NCBI GenBank assembly: GCA_963974675.1
Contig: CAXBDQ010000007.1
Coordinates: 37,880 to 101,879, forward strand
Origin: Porticoccus sp963974675
GTDB lineage: Bacteria > Pseudomonadota > Gammaproteobacteria > Pseudomonadales > Porticoccaceae
DNA: 64,000 nt
Direction: 5' to 3'
The translations under genes and the position numbers were made by a program. The notes under the pieces are model-generated. The model did not search any database. It saw nothing but the letters and a program-made list of their open reading frames with translations, and was not told where the DNA came from. Below, in pieces: positions 17,391-27,371 of the stretch; position 1 is the stretch's first letter; each line of letters opens with the position of its first letter.

Positions 17391-19268
17391 ATGCTCCAGA
17401 ATTTCCGAGACAATCTCAACGGTGTGGCCAAAGTTGTTTTGGTCGCTATTATTATCGTTCCCTTTGCACTTTTTGGCGTCGATGCACTATTTGTTGGTGA
17501 CGGGGCTCCTAAAGAGGCTGCTAATGTCAATGGTGATTCTATTTCAGAGCTTAGCCTTCGGCAGGCTGTTTTGGTTCAGAAGCAACAAATTATCAAAAAT
17601 TTTCAAAATGTTGATCCATCTCTGATTGATGAAGAGCGATTGAAGCCTGCCGTCATGCAACGATTGATTCGTCAGAAGGTTGAAGAGCAGGCGGCCTCTA
17701 CATTGGGGATGGCCATTTCCAGTGAAACTATTCTCGATTTATTGTCGCAAGTTCCAGAGTTTCAAACTAATGGGAAGTTTGATGTTGAGCGCTATGAATT
17801 TGTGGTAAGACAGATGGGCTATACACCGTCCAGTCATCATAAAGCGATTCATTCTGAGTTGCTGGTTAACCAGTTCCTGCAAGGTGTGATTGCGTCGGGC
17901 TTTTCTACGGAGAAAGAGCTGGCCTTGCTGGCCTCGGTGACAGAACAAACTCGCGATTATTATTATCTAACGGTCCCGGCTGCACCTTTAATGGCTTCTC
18001 TGAAACCCTCAGAAGAAGATATTGCGGCGTACTACCATGCCCATTCGCAGCAGTTTATGACCGAAGAACAGGTGGTTGTTGAGTATATAGAGCTACAACC
18101 ATCAGACCTGGTAAAAAATATTTCTGTTGATAGCGATCTTGTTGAAGAACATTATCAAGCAAAAGTGGATGCCGCAACTTCCGGTGCATCACGTCATACA
18201 GCGCATATCCTGCTAGAAAAACAAGATGATAAAAGCCATTTGAGTACTATGGCGAAAATACAGGACAAGCTCAAAAATGGCGGAGATTTTACTTCATTAG
18301 CTAGGGAGTATTCTGAAGATTTCGCTACGTCTGAAGAAGGTGGAGATCTTGGTTATACGCAGCCTGGAGATTTGCCGGCGGAGCTGGATTCAGCATTGGA
18401 TACACTCTCTGTCGGTGAGGTTTCTGGGATAGTTGAAACAAAAGCTGGGATCCACATTATCAAGCTGCTTGATGAAAGAATGGTAGAGGTTCCAAGTCGA
18501 GAAGTGTTGGAGCCCGTTATTCGTGAAGAACTTGAGTTGCAGATGGCTCAAAATTTGATGCCGGAGAGAATTGAAGCATTAAAAGATTTGTCTTATAACG
18601 CAACATCACTTCAGGCTACTGCTGATGATATGGCTTTGGACCTGAAGGTATCCCAGCCTTTTGGTCGTTCTGGTGGTCTTGGCATAGCGGCCAGTACTCA
18701 GGTAGTTACCGCTGCCTTTAGCGATACAGTATTGGAACAGGGCTATGCCAGTGAGGTGATTGAACTTTCGGATGACTTGGTTGTAGTCTTGTCTATGCGA
18801 GAACGAGTTCCCGCCAGCTTGAAGCCTCTTAGTGAGGTTCGGTCTCAGATTGAAATGGCGGTAAAAGGTGAAATGGCAAACAAGAAAATTCTGCTTCAAG
18901 GTGATCTGTTAAAGCAGCGCGTGAAATCTGGAAGTAGTATTGAGGAAGTTGCCAAGGCTGAAAATTTGAACTGGCAGGTAAGCCTCAATACGAAGCGACT
19001 CGGTGGTCAGCATAACGACCCTGTTCGTCAGCAGGTTTTTTCTATGCCGGTACCGGGTAATGCTCCAATAGTCGAGCATCTAGTTTTGCCAAATGGTGAT
19101 TATGTGCTTGTTTCTTTGGTCAAAGTTGAAGCAGGCGATTACAAATCCCTTGGTCTAGAACAAAAACAGGCATTATTTTCTTCAAGTTCGCTTGCGGTTG
19201 CCGGTCGAGAATATGGAGCCTACGGTGCACTTTTACTTGAAGATGCAGATGTAGCATCAAAGTACTAA
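17391..19268 (+). CDS. ppiD: periplasmic folding chaperone/PPIase PpiD
   Basis: A 625-residue inner-membrane-anchored, periplasm-facing chaperone that works at the Sec translocon exit. One N-terminal transmembrane helix lies at about residues 12-33 ('AKVVLVAIIIVPFALFGVD'). A SurA-N-like region then extends to about 200. A single parvulin-type rotamase domain follows at about 265-360 ('TAHILLEK', 'GGDLGYTQPGDLPAELDSAL'). The C-terminal chaperone lobe has the family layout. The length matches E. coli-type PpiD. Position after hupB is conserved. Confidence 0.93.
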   Translation: MLQNFRDNLNGVAKVVLVAIIIVPFALFGVDALFVGDGAPKEAANVNGDSISELSLRQAVLVQKQQIIKNFQNVDPSLIDEERLKPAVMQRLIRQKVEEQAASTLGMAISSETILDLLSQVPEFQTNGKFDVERYEFVVRQMGYTPSSHHKAIHSELLVNQFLQGVIASGFSTEKELALLASVTEQTRDYYYLTVPAAPLMASLKPSEEDIAAYYHAHSQQFMTEEQVVVEYIELQPSDLVKNISVDSDLVEEHYQAKVDAATSGASRHTAHILLEKQDDKSHLSTMAKIQDKLKNGGDFTSLAREYSEDFATSEEGGDLGYTQPGDLPAELDSALDTLSVGEVSGIVETKAGIHIIKLLDERMVEVPSREVLEPVIREELELQMAQNLMPERIEALKDLSYNATSLQATADDMALDLKVSQPFGRSGGLGIAASTQVVTAAFSDTVLEQGYASEVIELSDDLVVVLSMRERVPASLKPLSEVRSQIEMAVKGEMANKKILLQGDLLKQRVKSGSSIEEVAKAENLNWQVSLNTKRLGGQHNDPVRQQVFSMPVPGNAPIVEHLVLPNGDYVLVSLVKVEAGDYKSLGLEQKQALFSSSSLAVAGREYGAYGALLLEDADVASKY

Positions 19269-19404
19269 GGATTTTCCCAACCAGTCACTCTGTGTGAGCA
19301 CCAAAAAGAAAATTAAAGTGACGTTGATCCGACGGTTAGAATATTCACAGTGCCGGAGTTTGGATTACTTTGCAAAATATATCAGTTCGCTGGAGTAATG
19401 ATCG

Positions 19405-20823
19405 ATGGCAGATTATCAGTATGACCTAGTTATTATTGGTAGCGGCCCTGCCGGTGAAGGTGCTGCTATGAAGGCAGTAAAACAAGGCTGGTCGGTAGCT
19501 GTTGTTGATGAACGCCCGATGGTGGGGGGTAACTGTACCCACTTAGGTACAATTCCTTCTAAGGCTCTACGCCACTCTGTGCGGCGGATGGTGCAATTCA
19601 ATAACATGCCTATGTTTCGTTCGGTGGGAGAGCCCCATTGGTGTTCTTTTGCTGAAGTGATGAAAGCGGCAGATGAAGTCATACGCAAGCAAGTTGACGG
19701 TAGGACCCGGGAGTATTCGCGTAACCGAATCAGACTCCATTTTGGTCACGCTGCATTTGTAGACCAAAATACTTTAACCATAAAAAAAGCAGATAGTACT
19801 TCTGACAAAATAGAGGGGAAACATTTTTTAATCGCTACCGGATCTAGTCCTTATCACCCGGAGGATGTTAATTTTGATCATTCTTGTATTTTTGACAGTG
19901 ATACTATTCTTGGGCTAGATCGTACTCCTCGTAATATTATTATTTATGGTGCGGGTGTCATTGGCTGTGAGTACGCCTCTATTTTTGCTGGTCTGGATAC
20001 TCGAGTTGACTTGGTTAATACCCGTGAAGGGCTGTTGTCGTTCCTTGATGATGAAATTTCCGATGCTTTGAGTTATCACTTACGTGATTTAAACGTTACT
20101 GTTCGTCATAAAGAAGAATATGACCATATTGAAACCCGAGATAACGGTGTCACCATGGAGCTAAAGTCTGGGAAACGAATTCACGCTGAAGCTTTGCTTT
20201 GGTGTAATGGCCGTAGTGGTAACACTAAAAACATGGGACTTGAAGAGCTGGGTTTAGAGGTGGATACCCGAGGGCAAGTTACCGTCAATGAAAATTATCA
20301 GACCTCGGTGGAAAATATTTATGCGGCGGGGGATGTGGTAGGTTGGCCTGCATTGGCCGGAGCGGCTTACGATCAAGGTCGCTCTGCTGCAGGGCATATG
20401 TGTGGTATATCAAAGGTATACCATGTTGATGATGTGGCAACTGGAATCTATACCATCCCTGAAATCAGTTTTGTGGGGAAGACGGAGTCAGAGCTGACAG
20501 AACAGCATATACCCTACGAAATTGGTCGTGCCTATTTTAAAAATATTGCTAGGGCTCACATTTCTGGAGAGGAAGTTGGTGTTTTAAAAATACTCTTTCA
20601 CCAAGAAACTCTGGCAATTCTTGGTGTTCATTGTTTTGGTGCTGAAGCCGCAGAGATTATTCATATTGGCCAAGCGATTATGAATCAGACGGGGTCAGCT
20701 AATACCCTTGAGTACTTCATCAAAACAACCTTTAATTATCCTACGATGGCAGAGGCCTATCGACTAGCCGCTATTAACGGCATAAATAGGTTAAATAGAG
20801 AATCTAGAAAATGGGTGGGCTAG
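19405..20823 (+). CDS. sthA: soluble pyridine nucleotide transhydrogenase
   Basis: A 472-residue FAD flavoprotein that interconverts NADPH and NADH without membrane coupling. The N-terminal FAD motif is 'IIGSGPAGEGAA' (about residues 9-20). The segment 'GGNCTHLGTIPSKALRH' has only one Cys where disulfide reductases have CxxxxC, which is the diagnostic SthA feature. A second Rossmann motif 'IYGAGVIGCEYASIF' begins near residue 175. 'YAAGDVVGWPALAGAAYDQGR' is the FAD-end motif, and a C-terminal dimerisation domain follows. It is monocistronic. Confidence 0.94.
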   Translation: MADYQYDLVIIGSGPAGEGAAMKAVKQGWSVAVVDERPMVGGNCTHLGTIPSKALRHSVRRMVQFNNMPMFRSVGEPHWCSFAEVMKAADEVIRKQVDGRTREYSRNRIRLHFGHAAFVDQNTLTIKKADSTSDKIEGKHFLIATGSSPYHPEDVNFDHSCIFDSDTILGLDRTPRNIIIYGAGVIGCEYASIFAGLDTRVDLVNTREGLLSFLDDEISDALSYHLRDLNVTVRHKEEYDHIETRDNGVTMELKSGKRIHAEALLWCNGRSGNTKNMGLEELGLEVDTRGQVTVNENYQTSVENIYAAGDVVGWPALAGAAYDQGRSAAGHMCGISKVYHVDDVATGIYTIPEISFVGKTESELTEQHIPYEIGRAYFKNIARAHISGEEVGVLKILFHQETLAILGVHCFGAEAAEIIHIGQAIMNQTGSANTLEYFIKTTFNYPTMAEAYRLAAINGINRLNRESRKWVG

Positions 20824-20938
20824 CACTTACTGAATGTATATTTGTCGGGGAGGCTGTTTAAATTCTAGGTTTATGACCGTCGGCTTTATGATCAAATGTT
20901 GTCATTTGACCCAGAAAATTGGGTATAGCTTTGATTGC

Positions 20939-21226
20939 CTAGTTACCGTTACGTTTAAGCACTGAATGCAACACTAGATTGTGTTCAAAATAAACAACAA
21001 AGTCTTTATATTCCCAGGATGAAATTGGTGGCCTACCTACCGGGTCGCTCCATTCTTGTGGGTCACCATATCGTCCTCTTACTTGATCTTGGGTGCTGCC
21101 CAGAGCAGGGCGCTCTAGAGCTTGTTTCTCCGCGGCCTGTTGGCCGACAGGTATGACTATGTCATCGGCTGTTGCTGGCAGAGACAGGCAGCATAAAACA
21201 CTAAAGGGTAACAAAAGCTTATTCAT
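20939..21226 (-). CDS. small secreted protein with a BamE/OmlA-like motif
   Basis: A 95-residue protein with a clear Sec signal peptide (M-N-K-L-L-L-P-F-S-V-L-C-C-L-S-L-P-A-T-A, cleavage after ATA near residue 20), so it is probably periplasmic. The mature part has 'LGSTQDQVRGRYGDP', the G-x-T-x-x-x-V-x-x-x-x-G-x-P pattern of the SmpA/OmlA (BamE) fold, then two predicted strands ('SSWEYKDFVVYFEHNLVLHSVL'). The lipobox is doubtful because the Cys pair lies inside the hydrophobic core. It is convergent with sthA and divergent from lolC. Function not known. Confidence 0.6.
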   Translation of the reverse strand: MNKLLLPFSVLCCLSLPATADDIVIPVGQQAAEKQALERPALGSTQDQVRGRYGDPQEWSDPVGRPPISSWEYKDFVVYFEHNLVLHSVLKRNGN

Positions 21227-21390
21227 GGTCAGGATCTCTTGCGCTCAGTCATTCACAGTATCTACGTTGATTATAGTAAGCCCAAATGTAATAAGTGCAA
21301 CTGCAAAATAATAAGCTTAGTCATAATCAGGTACTAATCACAGAAATGGCTGCTTGTTTGACTAACGGGATTCCGTTTTAATGTTTTGCC

Positions 21391-22635
21391 ATGAAAGCCA
21401 ACCTCCCACTGTTTATCGGATTGCGCTATATCCGCAGTAAGCGGAGTAATGGTTTCGTCTCCTTCGTCTCAGTTTTATCTTTTATTGCTATGGCCTTAGG
21501 TGTCATGGCGTTGATCGTCGTGCTTTCTGTTATGAACGGCTTTGATCACGAACTCAAAAAGCGAATTCTTAATGTAGTCCCCCATGCTACCGTATCAAGC
21601 GAAATGGGCCTTCAGAATTGGCAGGCTCTGGGAAACACCCTGTATGGTATTGACGGCATTGAGGGCTTTGCCCCTTTCATTGAGGGTTATGGCTTACTGT
21701 CATCATCGGTCCTGAGCCAAGGTGTACTTATACAGGGTATTGATCCTATAGAGGAAGCGAAAGTTAGTCCCCTCAGTCAGCAAATGGTTGTTGGCCAGGT
21801 TGAACATCTTGAGCCTGGTAGTTACGGTATTTTATTGGGTAACCTGTTGGCAAGGTCCCTTGGGGTAATGGTGGGGGACTCAGTAATATTGTCATTACCT
21901 GAGCTGAATGTGACGCCAGCGGGTATTTTCCCACGCTATAAGCGGTTTATTGTGCGTGGTGTTTTTCAGGTGGGAGCACAGGTCGATAATGGTTTGGCCT
22001 TTATTCATTACAGAGATGCTCAAAAGCTCTATCGGCTTGGAAATAAAGTTAATGGCGTCAAACTTCGAGTTGCGGACCCATTTGATGTGGATGCAATGGT
22101 TCCTTTTATTGAAGAAAAAATAAATGATTCCCTGTACGTTAAGACTTGGACGGGGGAAATGAATAGCCTGTTTCAAGCCATAAAAATGGAGAAGAAAGTG
22201 GTTGGTGTGTTGTTGGCGGCGATTGTTGCTGTGGCTGCGTTTAATATTATTGCCAGTCTTGTATTGATGGTGGGTGATAAACGGCGGGATATCGCTGTAT
22301 TAAGAACCCTAGGTGCCAAAGCGAATACTATTTCAGCCATTTTTATGGTTCAGGGTAGTGCCATTGGCATATTGGGTGTGATAACAGGGTTGGCATCAGG
22401 GTGTCTGCTAGCTGTGTATGTAGGTGATATCGTAAGCTGGTTCGAACAACTGGCAGGTTTTCAGATTTTTGACCCGAATATTTATTTTATTAGTCAATTG
22501 CCATCGAAATTATTGTGGCAAGATGTTTTGTTAGTGAGTAGTTTGGGTATTTTGTTGAGTGTTCTCGCCACGATTTATCCTGCGAAAAGAGCAGGTCAGG
22601 TATTACCAGCAGAGGCATTGCGTTATGACCACTGA
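21391..22635 (+). CDS. lolC: lipoprotein-releasing ABC transporter permease LolC
   Basis: A 414-residue inner-membrane subunit of the LolCDE complex, which extracts mature lipoproteins from the inner membrane for LolA. It has the MacB/FtsX-type layout: a first transmembrane helix at about 25-50, a large periplasmic domain to about 265, then three helices near 270-300, 315-345 and 370-400. 'VLRTLGAK' before the third helix and the C-terminal 'YPAKRAGQVLPAEALRYDH' are family signatures. The stop overlaps the start of lolD. It resembles the downstream permease; the C/E assignment rests on gene order. Confidence 0.9.
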   Translation: MKANLPLFIGLRYIRSKRSNGFVSFVSVLSFIAMALGVMALIVVLSVMNGFDHELKKRILNVVPHATVSSEMGLQNWQALGNTLYGIDGIEGFAPFIEGYGLLSSSVLSQGVLIQGIDPIEEAKVSPLSQQMVVGQVEHLEPGSYGILLGNLLARSLGVMVGDSVILSLPELNVTPAGIFPRYKRFIVRGVFQVGAQVDNGLAFIHYRDAQKLYRLGNKVNGVKLRVADPFDVDAMVPFIEEKINDSLYVKTWTGEMNSLFQAIKMEKKVVGVLLAAIVAVAAFNIIASLVLMVGDKRRDIAVLRTLGAKANTISAIFMVQGSAIGILGVITGLASGCLLAVYVGDIVSWFEQLAGFQIFDPNIYFISQLPSKLLWQDVLLVSSLGILLSVLATIYPAKRAGQVLPAEALRYDH

Positions 22636-23356
22636 TCGACAGGTGTTGCAATGCCAAGGTTTGTCCAAGCATTACATGCAAGGTGGAGAGCGCATTGATG
22701 TGTTGGATAACATTTCTTTGAATGTTTGTGCTGGGGAACGAATTGCCATCGTTGGTGCTTCTGGATCGGGTAAGACAACGTTGCTTAATATGTTGGGTGG
22801 TTTGGATGATCCTACCAGTGGTTCTGTTGCGGTGATGGGGATGGATTTAGCACCCATGAATGAATCCAATCGAGCTCGCTGTCGGAACCAGTATCTGGGT
22901 TTTGTCTATCAGTTCCATCATTTGCTGGGTGAGTTTAGCGCTCTGGAAAATGTGGCCATGCCTTTGTTGATTGGTAAGGTTTCCATTGCTCAAGCCCGAA
23001 GCAGTGCACAGGAACTTCTTTCACAGGTAGGTTTGTCCCATCGTTATGATCATAAGCCATCAGAACTTTCCGGTGGTGAGCGTCAGCGGGTTGCTATTGC
23101 TAGGGCGCTGGTTACCCAGCCTGCTTGTGTTTTGATGGATGAGCCGACGGGTAATCTTGACCCCTCTACTGCCGAAACGATCCTTAATCTGCTATTACAG
23201 CTGAATCGGGAGCTTGGTATTAGCTTCGTCGTTGTGACTCACGAGCAACAGGTGGCATCACAAATGGATCGGGTATTATCACTTGAGCATGGCACTTTAG
23301 TGGATGTGACACAGGCTTCATTCGCTGTTTCCAGTATACCCTTGGAGGAAAATTAG
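22625..23356 (+). CDS. lolD: lipoprotein-releasing ABC ATPase LolD
   Basis: The 243-residue ATPase that powers LolCDE. Walker A 'GASGSGKTTL' lies near residue 44, the Q-loop near 'FVYQFHHLL', the ABC signature 'LSGGERQRVAIARAL', and Walker B 'CVLMDEPTGNLD' with the H-switch in 'FVVVTHE'. The frame is open further upstream to 22559, but that extension lies inside lolC. The ATG at 22625, overlapping lolC by 11 bases, puts the usual short N terminus in place. It is translationally coupled with both neighbours. Confidence 0.92.
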   Translation: MTTDRQVLQCQGLSKHYMQGGERIDVLDNISLNVCAGERIAIVGASGSGKTTLLNMLGGLDDPTSGSVAVMGMDLAPMNESNRARCRNQYLGFVYQFHHLLGEFSALENVAMPLLIGKVSIAQARSSAQELLSQVGLSHRYDHKPSELSGGERQRVAIARALVTQPACVLMDEPTGNLDPSTAETILNLLLQLNRELGISFVVVTHEQQVASQMDRVLSLEHGTLVDVTQASFAVSSIPLEEN

Positions 23357-23358
23357 GC

Positions 23359-24597
23359 GTGTTTAGGCCTTTTTCTTGTTATGTGGGGCTGAGAAACTTT
23401 ACCTCTGGTAGTAGTAATCAGTTGGTGTCATTTATTTCATTGTTAGCTATTTTGGGGTTGGTGCTGGGTGAAGCGTTACTCATCCTCGTTATGTCTATTA
23501 TGAATGGCTTTGACCATGAAATGGAGTCACGAATTTTGGGTGCTGTACCTCATATTCGATTATTTAAAGAGGGTGGGGTTGATGACCTGTCATCACTCAC
23601 GCAAGCACTAGAGGCAGACCCAAATGTACGTGCCGTGATGCCATTTGCCCACATAGATGGCATGTTGACCAGTCGGGGAAAGACCCGCCCTGTGGAGATG
23701 CTTGGTATAGATGCACTAAAAAGTAATGAGTTTATTGGTCAATTTATATCCGAAGAATTATTTTCATCGTTTTTAAAGGAAAAAAACCAGCTGTTGCTGG
23801 CCAAGGGGGTTGCCGATAAGTTGTCTGTTGTCGAAGGAGATCGGCTTACATTGCTTGTTCCACAAGTCGGGGCTTTAAATCATCGACAGCTAGCACCAAA
23901 AATTATTACTTTTAGCGTGGGTGGTGTTTTTAGTACCCACACAACACTGGACCAGAGGTTGGTTTTGGCACAATTGAGTGAAGTGGTTCAATTGGTGGGG
24001 GTTAATAATGCCCCCCAGGGTGTACAAATCAAACTGAATGATATTTTTAAGGCGAGGGAAACAGGCTTTAGACTTCTTCGATCCTTACCCCAAGGTTATC
24101 GATTTTCTGATTGGATTCAAACTCATGGGAACCTTTATCAGGCCATAAAAATGTCCCGAAATATGGTTTCTTTGCTGGTCTTTTTGATCATTGCTATCGC
24201 GGTGTTCAATGTGGTGTCGATGCTTATGATGGCGGTGATCGATAAGCGTCCTGCTATTTCAATATTGAAAACTCTGGGAGCGACCAATGGTGAAATTGTT
24301 TCAATATTTCTGACACAGGGTTTTTTGATTGGTGCTGTAGGCTCTTTGCTGGGTGCGTTGATTGGTGTTGGTTGTGCCCTCAATGCCTCGGATCTCGTCA
24401 GCGGACTAGAGTCTTTGTTAGGGTTTAATTTCCTTAGTTCGGAGGTTTACCCCATTGATTATTTGCCTTCTGATCTGGTGTGGAATGATGTCTTTTTGGT
24501 TGTTGCTGTGGCATTGGTGTTAAATTTTGTTGCGACACTCTACCCTGCAATTCGTGCCGCGAGAACCCGGCCAGCGGAGGTGTTGCGTTACGAGTAG
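23359..24597 (+). CDS. lolE: lipoprotein-releasing ABC transporter permease LolE
   Basis: A 412-residue second permease of LolCDE. It has the same architecture as LolC, with four membrane helices and a periplasmic domain between the first two. Shared motifs are 'MNGFDHEMESRILGAVPHI' early in the protein, 'ISILKTLGAT', and a final 'YPAIRAARTRPAEVLRYE'. The start is GTG 23359, two bases after the lolD stop, with a GGAGG site at 23344-23348. Three complete and coupled genes indicate a heteromeric LolCDE. Confidence 0.9.
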   Translation: MFRPFSCYVGLRNFTSGSSNQLVSFISLLAILGLVLGEALLILVMSIMNGFDHEMESRILGAVPHIRLFKEGGVDDLSSLTQALEADPNVRAVMPFAHIDGMLTSRGKTRPVEMLGIDALKSNEFIGQFISEELFSSFLKEKNQLLLAKGVADKLSVVEGDRLTLLVPQVGALNHRQLAPKIITFSVGGVFSTHTTLDQRLVLAQLSEVVQLVGVNNAPQGVQIKLNDIFKARETGFRLLRSLPQGYRFSDWIQTHGNLYQAIKMSRNMVSLLVFLIIAIAVFNVVSMLMMAVIDKRPAISILKTLGATNGEIVSIFLTQGFLIGAVGSLLGALIGVGCALNASDLVSGLESLLGFNFLSSEVYPIDYLPSDLVWNDVFLVVAVALVLNFVATLYPAIRAARTRPAEVLRYE

Positions 24598-24628
24598 TTT
24601 TTCTTTGGTTGCGCTCTACTCATTTTTA

Positions 24629-25180
24629 TTAGCTCTCTTTATTAGTTTCTTTTTCTAATGCGCTTTGAGCGCGTTTTTTGTTGCGGGCTTCCCAGTTTTT
24701 GATCACCTTCCATCGCCATAGTTGATAAATGATCAGGTAGGCTAAGCCACCACAGATTAGGCCGCAAATCAGACTGCCCGTTATCAAGGGTAGCCATATG
24801 GCTTCACCCTGTGCAAGGGCCCAATCCCACGTTAATTCAATGCTAAAAGGTATAAATTCCTGTCCAATCAATAAAACGCCAACACTGTAACTGAATAGAA
24901 ACATAGGGGCGACGGTGAGGGGGTTGCTGACCCAGATAAGGGCCATGGCGACTGGTAAATTAGTACGAAAAAAAAGCGCAAGTAAAGCGGCAACAATTGT
25001 TTGACCGGGAATAGGCAGGAATGCACAAAACAGCCCGATAAAGCATGAGGCTGAAATGGATGTTCGATTGATATGGAATAAATTAGGATCCTTAAACAAG
25101 GGCCCCATCCAGTGGATAGCTCGGCTTTCTACAATTTTATGGGGGTCAGGTAACCACCGACGTAAGGTCTTCCTAGGCAT
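24629..25180 (-). CDS. DUF2062 membrane protein
   Basis: A 183-residue protein of the DUF2062 family, function unknown. It opens M-P-R-K-T-L-R-R-W-L-P-D and has the family motif 'FLPIPGQTIVAALLALFFRTNLPVAMALIWVSNPLT' (about residues 52-90), with two or three hydrophobic segments and another near 130-155. The C terminus is basic (K-N-W-E-A-R-N-K-K-R-A). The ATG 25180 start is supported by this family N terminus. It is convergent with lolE. Confidence 0.8.
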   Translation of the reverse strand: MPRKTLRRWLPDPHKIVESRAIHWMGPLFKDPNLFHINRTSISASCFIGLFCAFLPIPGQTIVAALLALFFRTNLPVAMALIWVSNPLTVAPMFLFSYSVGVLLIGQEFIPFSIELTWDWALAQGEAIWLPLITGSLICGLICGGLAYLIIYQLWRWKVIKNWEARNKKRAQSALEKETNKES

Positions 25181-25413
25181 AACTTCCTGGCCAGAAGAAA
25201 ATAATGCGCGATTATGCCCAGTTTTATACAGTTAGACCACTGCTTATACCAACTGGGTTGAAAGTAAGCGTGGGTTTGAGGGGCACTGTTATTTTGAAAG
25301 TGGCGATGTTGTGATAGTACCGTGTGAAAGTGACAAGATGTAATATTGTTGCTCGACAGCATGCCTATAAAGTCTGATCTAGATTAACGTAATGAGATAA
25401 TAAGGAATATCTT

Positions 25414-26934
25414 ATGGAAACACTTTACACGAGTTGGGTATATACCATCCTGAATTTCCTAGCAGCGGGCTTTGTTGTACTGTTAGGCTTGGGTCTTGTT
25501 TCGTTGGTCGTTATTTACATTCTGGATGTTACCCAAACTAAACAAGCGGTTCGTCGTAATTATCCAATAATTGGACGGTTCCGTTATCTTTTTGAGCATA
25601 TGGGTGAATTCTTCCGGCAATACTTTTTTGCCATGGATAGAGAGGAATTACCCTTTAATCGTGCCGAACGCTCTTGGGTATACAGGGCGGCCAAAAATGT
25701 TGATCGAACGTTGGCATTTGGCTCTACTCGTGACCTTCGTCCAGCGGGTTCCATTTATTTTGTGAATTGCGCTTATCCGACACTAGATGAAGATGCTGTT
25801 GCCGCCAGCCCTATTACTATTGGCCCTTATTGTGAACAACCCTATACCACGGCATCCCTCACAAATATTTCAGGTATGAGCTATGGCGCGTTGTCGAAAC
25901 CGGCGGTGCAGGCACTTTCCTATGGTGCAAAGAAGGCAGGGTGTTGGCTTAATACTGGTGAGGGTGGAATGTCGTCTTATCACCTAGAAGGGGGATGTGA
26001 CATTGTTTTCCAAATTGGTACTGCAAAATTTGGTGTTTGTGATAGCGAGGGGAAACTGAGTGACGAGCGATTAAAAAAAGCGGCTGCTCATCCAGAAGTT
26101 AAAATGTTTGAAATTAAATTAAGTCAGGGCGCAAAGCCGGGTAAAGGTGGAATTCTTCCCGGGTCGAAGGTGACGGAAGAGATTGCAACCATTCGGGCAA
26201 TTGAGGTAGGGAAGGCTGCTATCAGCCCCAACCGTCATCCAGAAATTAAAGATGCGGATAGTTTGTTGGACATGATTGCCCGGGTCAGGGCTGTTACGGG
26301 AAAGCCCGTTGGCATCAAAGCTGCTATTGGTGATACGCACTGGCTTGAGGGCTTGTGTCATCTGATACTGGTCCGTGGTGTAGAGTCAGCCCCCGATTTT
26401 ATAACGGTGGATGGCGCAGAAGGTGGCTCTGGTGCGGCGCCCAAGTCATTGCTGGATTATATGGGGCTACCTATCTGTGAAAGCCTCCCTGATGTAGTAG
26501 ATCTGTTGCGTGGTTATGGATTACGTGATCGGATAAAAGTGATTGCGTCAGGCAAAATAATTGTGCCTTCGGGTGTGGCTTGGGCATTTTGTATGGGGGC
26601 AGACTTTGTGGTCAGTGCTCGAGGCTTTATGTTTTCGTTAGGCTGTATCCAAGCGATGCAATGTAATAAAAATACCTGCCCTACCGGTGTGACGACGCAT
26701 AATCCTAAGTTGCACCGAGGCTTGAACTCAGAGTTGAAGTCAGAGCGTGTGGCCAACTATGTTGCTAATTTGGCCTATGATGTGGGAGTTATTGCCCATT
26801 CATGCGGGGTTCGCGAGCCCCGGGAGTTAAGGCGTACACATGCAAGAATAGTGACTGGTTCAGGGCGTTCCGTCACTCTGGAGAGCTTGTACCCTACAGT
26901 GGCAACGGGATCTTTGTGCTCATCTAGGGTTTAG
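25414..26934 (+). CDS. membrane-anchored FMN-binding glutamate synthase family protein
   Basis: A 506-residue protein with one N-terminal membrane helix (about residues 10-38). The rest is the FMN-binding central domain of ferredoxin/NADPH glutamate synthases ('GMSYGALSKPAVQALSYGAKKAGC', 'GEGGMSSYH', 'QGAKPGKGGILPGSKV', 'DGAEGGSGAAP'). Three cysteines (411, 417 and 422 in 'CIQAMQCNKNTC') match the iron-sulfur ligands of GltB. There is no glutaminase domain, so it is not a complete glutamate synthase. The family occurs widely as stand-alone genes of unknown physiological role. ATG 25414 has a TAAGGAATATC ribosome site. Confidence 0.85.
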   Translation: METLYTSWVYTILNFLAAGFVVLLGLGLVSLVVIYILDVTQTKQAVRRNYPIIGRFRYLFEHMGEFFRQYFFAMDREELPFNRAERSWVYRAAKNVDRTLAFGSTRDLRPAGSIYFVNCAYPTLDEDAVAASPITIGPYCEQPYTTASLTNISGMSYGALSKPAVQALSYGAKKAGCWLNTGEGGMSSYHLEGGCDIVFQIGTAKFGVCDSEGKLSDERLKKAAAHPEVKMFEIKLSQGAKPGKGGILPGSKVTEEIATIRAIEVGKAAISPNRHPEIKDADSLLDMIARVRAVTGKPVGIKAAIGDTHWLEGLCHLILVRGVESAPDFITVDGAEGGSGAAPKSLLDYMGLPICESLPDVVDLLRGYGLRDRIKVIASGKIIVPSGVAWAFCMGADFVVSARGFMFSLGCIQAMQCNKNTCPTGVTTHNPKLHRGLNSELKSERVANYVANLAYDVGVIAHSCGVREPRELRRTHARIVTGSGRSVTLESLYPTVATGSLCSSRV

Positions 26935-27371
26935 GCAGTTAGGTGTTAGCTTCCTAGGTATCAAGCCTTGTGAGCGGGGAAGTATGTTTTGATGCCGGTA
27001 GCGAGAGGACTTCTAAACCAGACTGTAAGTAAACTTAAACGGTCTATTTTACGCTGATTTTTCGTGTATTTTGTGGGGCAAACCATAAATTAAACCAATT
27101 TCAGCGTGCGTGATTTCAAAGCATTTTAATGCACATTACATTACCGCCTAAAAGACTTGGAGTTGATGTTTGAAAGAACGAGTTTTGGTTGTGGTAATAG
27201 CCAGTGTAGGTACAGAATTAGAACTCTGTTTACTGGAGACTTCGCTCGTGAGGCAATAAAAGAAGTAGATTGTAACAGTGGACAATGTCAGCGATGGGAC
27301 GTAAGGGTCGTTACTCGATAGCACTTTTCTTGACGATGTCCTCAGCATGTAAGTCTGGTCTAGTTACCACG
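26935..27371. other. 437-base stretch between gltS-like gene and sirtuin, no gene seen
   Basis: The only open frame (about 66 codons, minus strand, 27148-27348) lacks a ribosome site and any family resemblance. No hairpin with a T-run or tRNA was found. Both flanking genes end here, so the stretch is a convergent spacer that is longer than usual for this window. Confidence 0.5.

Noticed and set aside
19525..19560. Flavoprotein lacking the second redox cysteine
   Set aside because: This is the diagnostic feature of SthA transhydrogenases, not a mutation.
27148..27348. 66-codon minus-strand frame in the spacer before cobB
   Set aside because: No ribosome site, no recognisable protein features, and Ser/Thr-rich random-looking composition.
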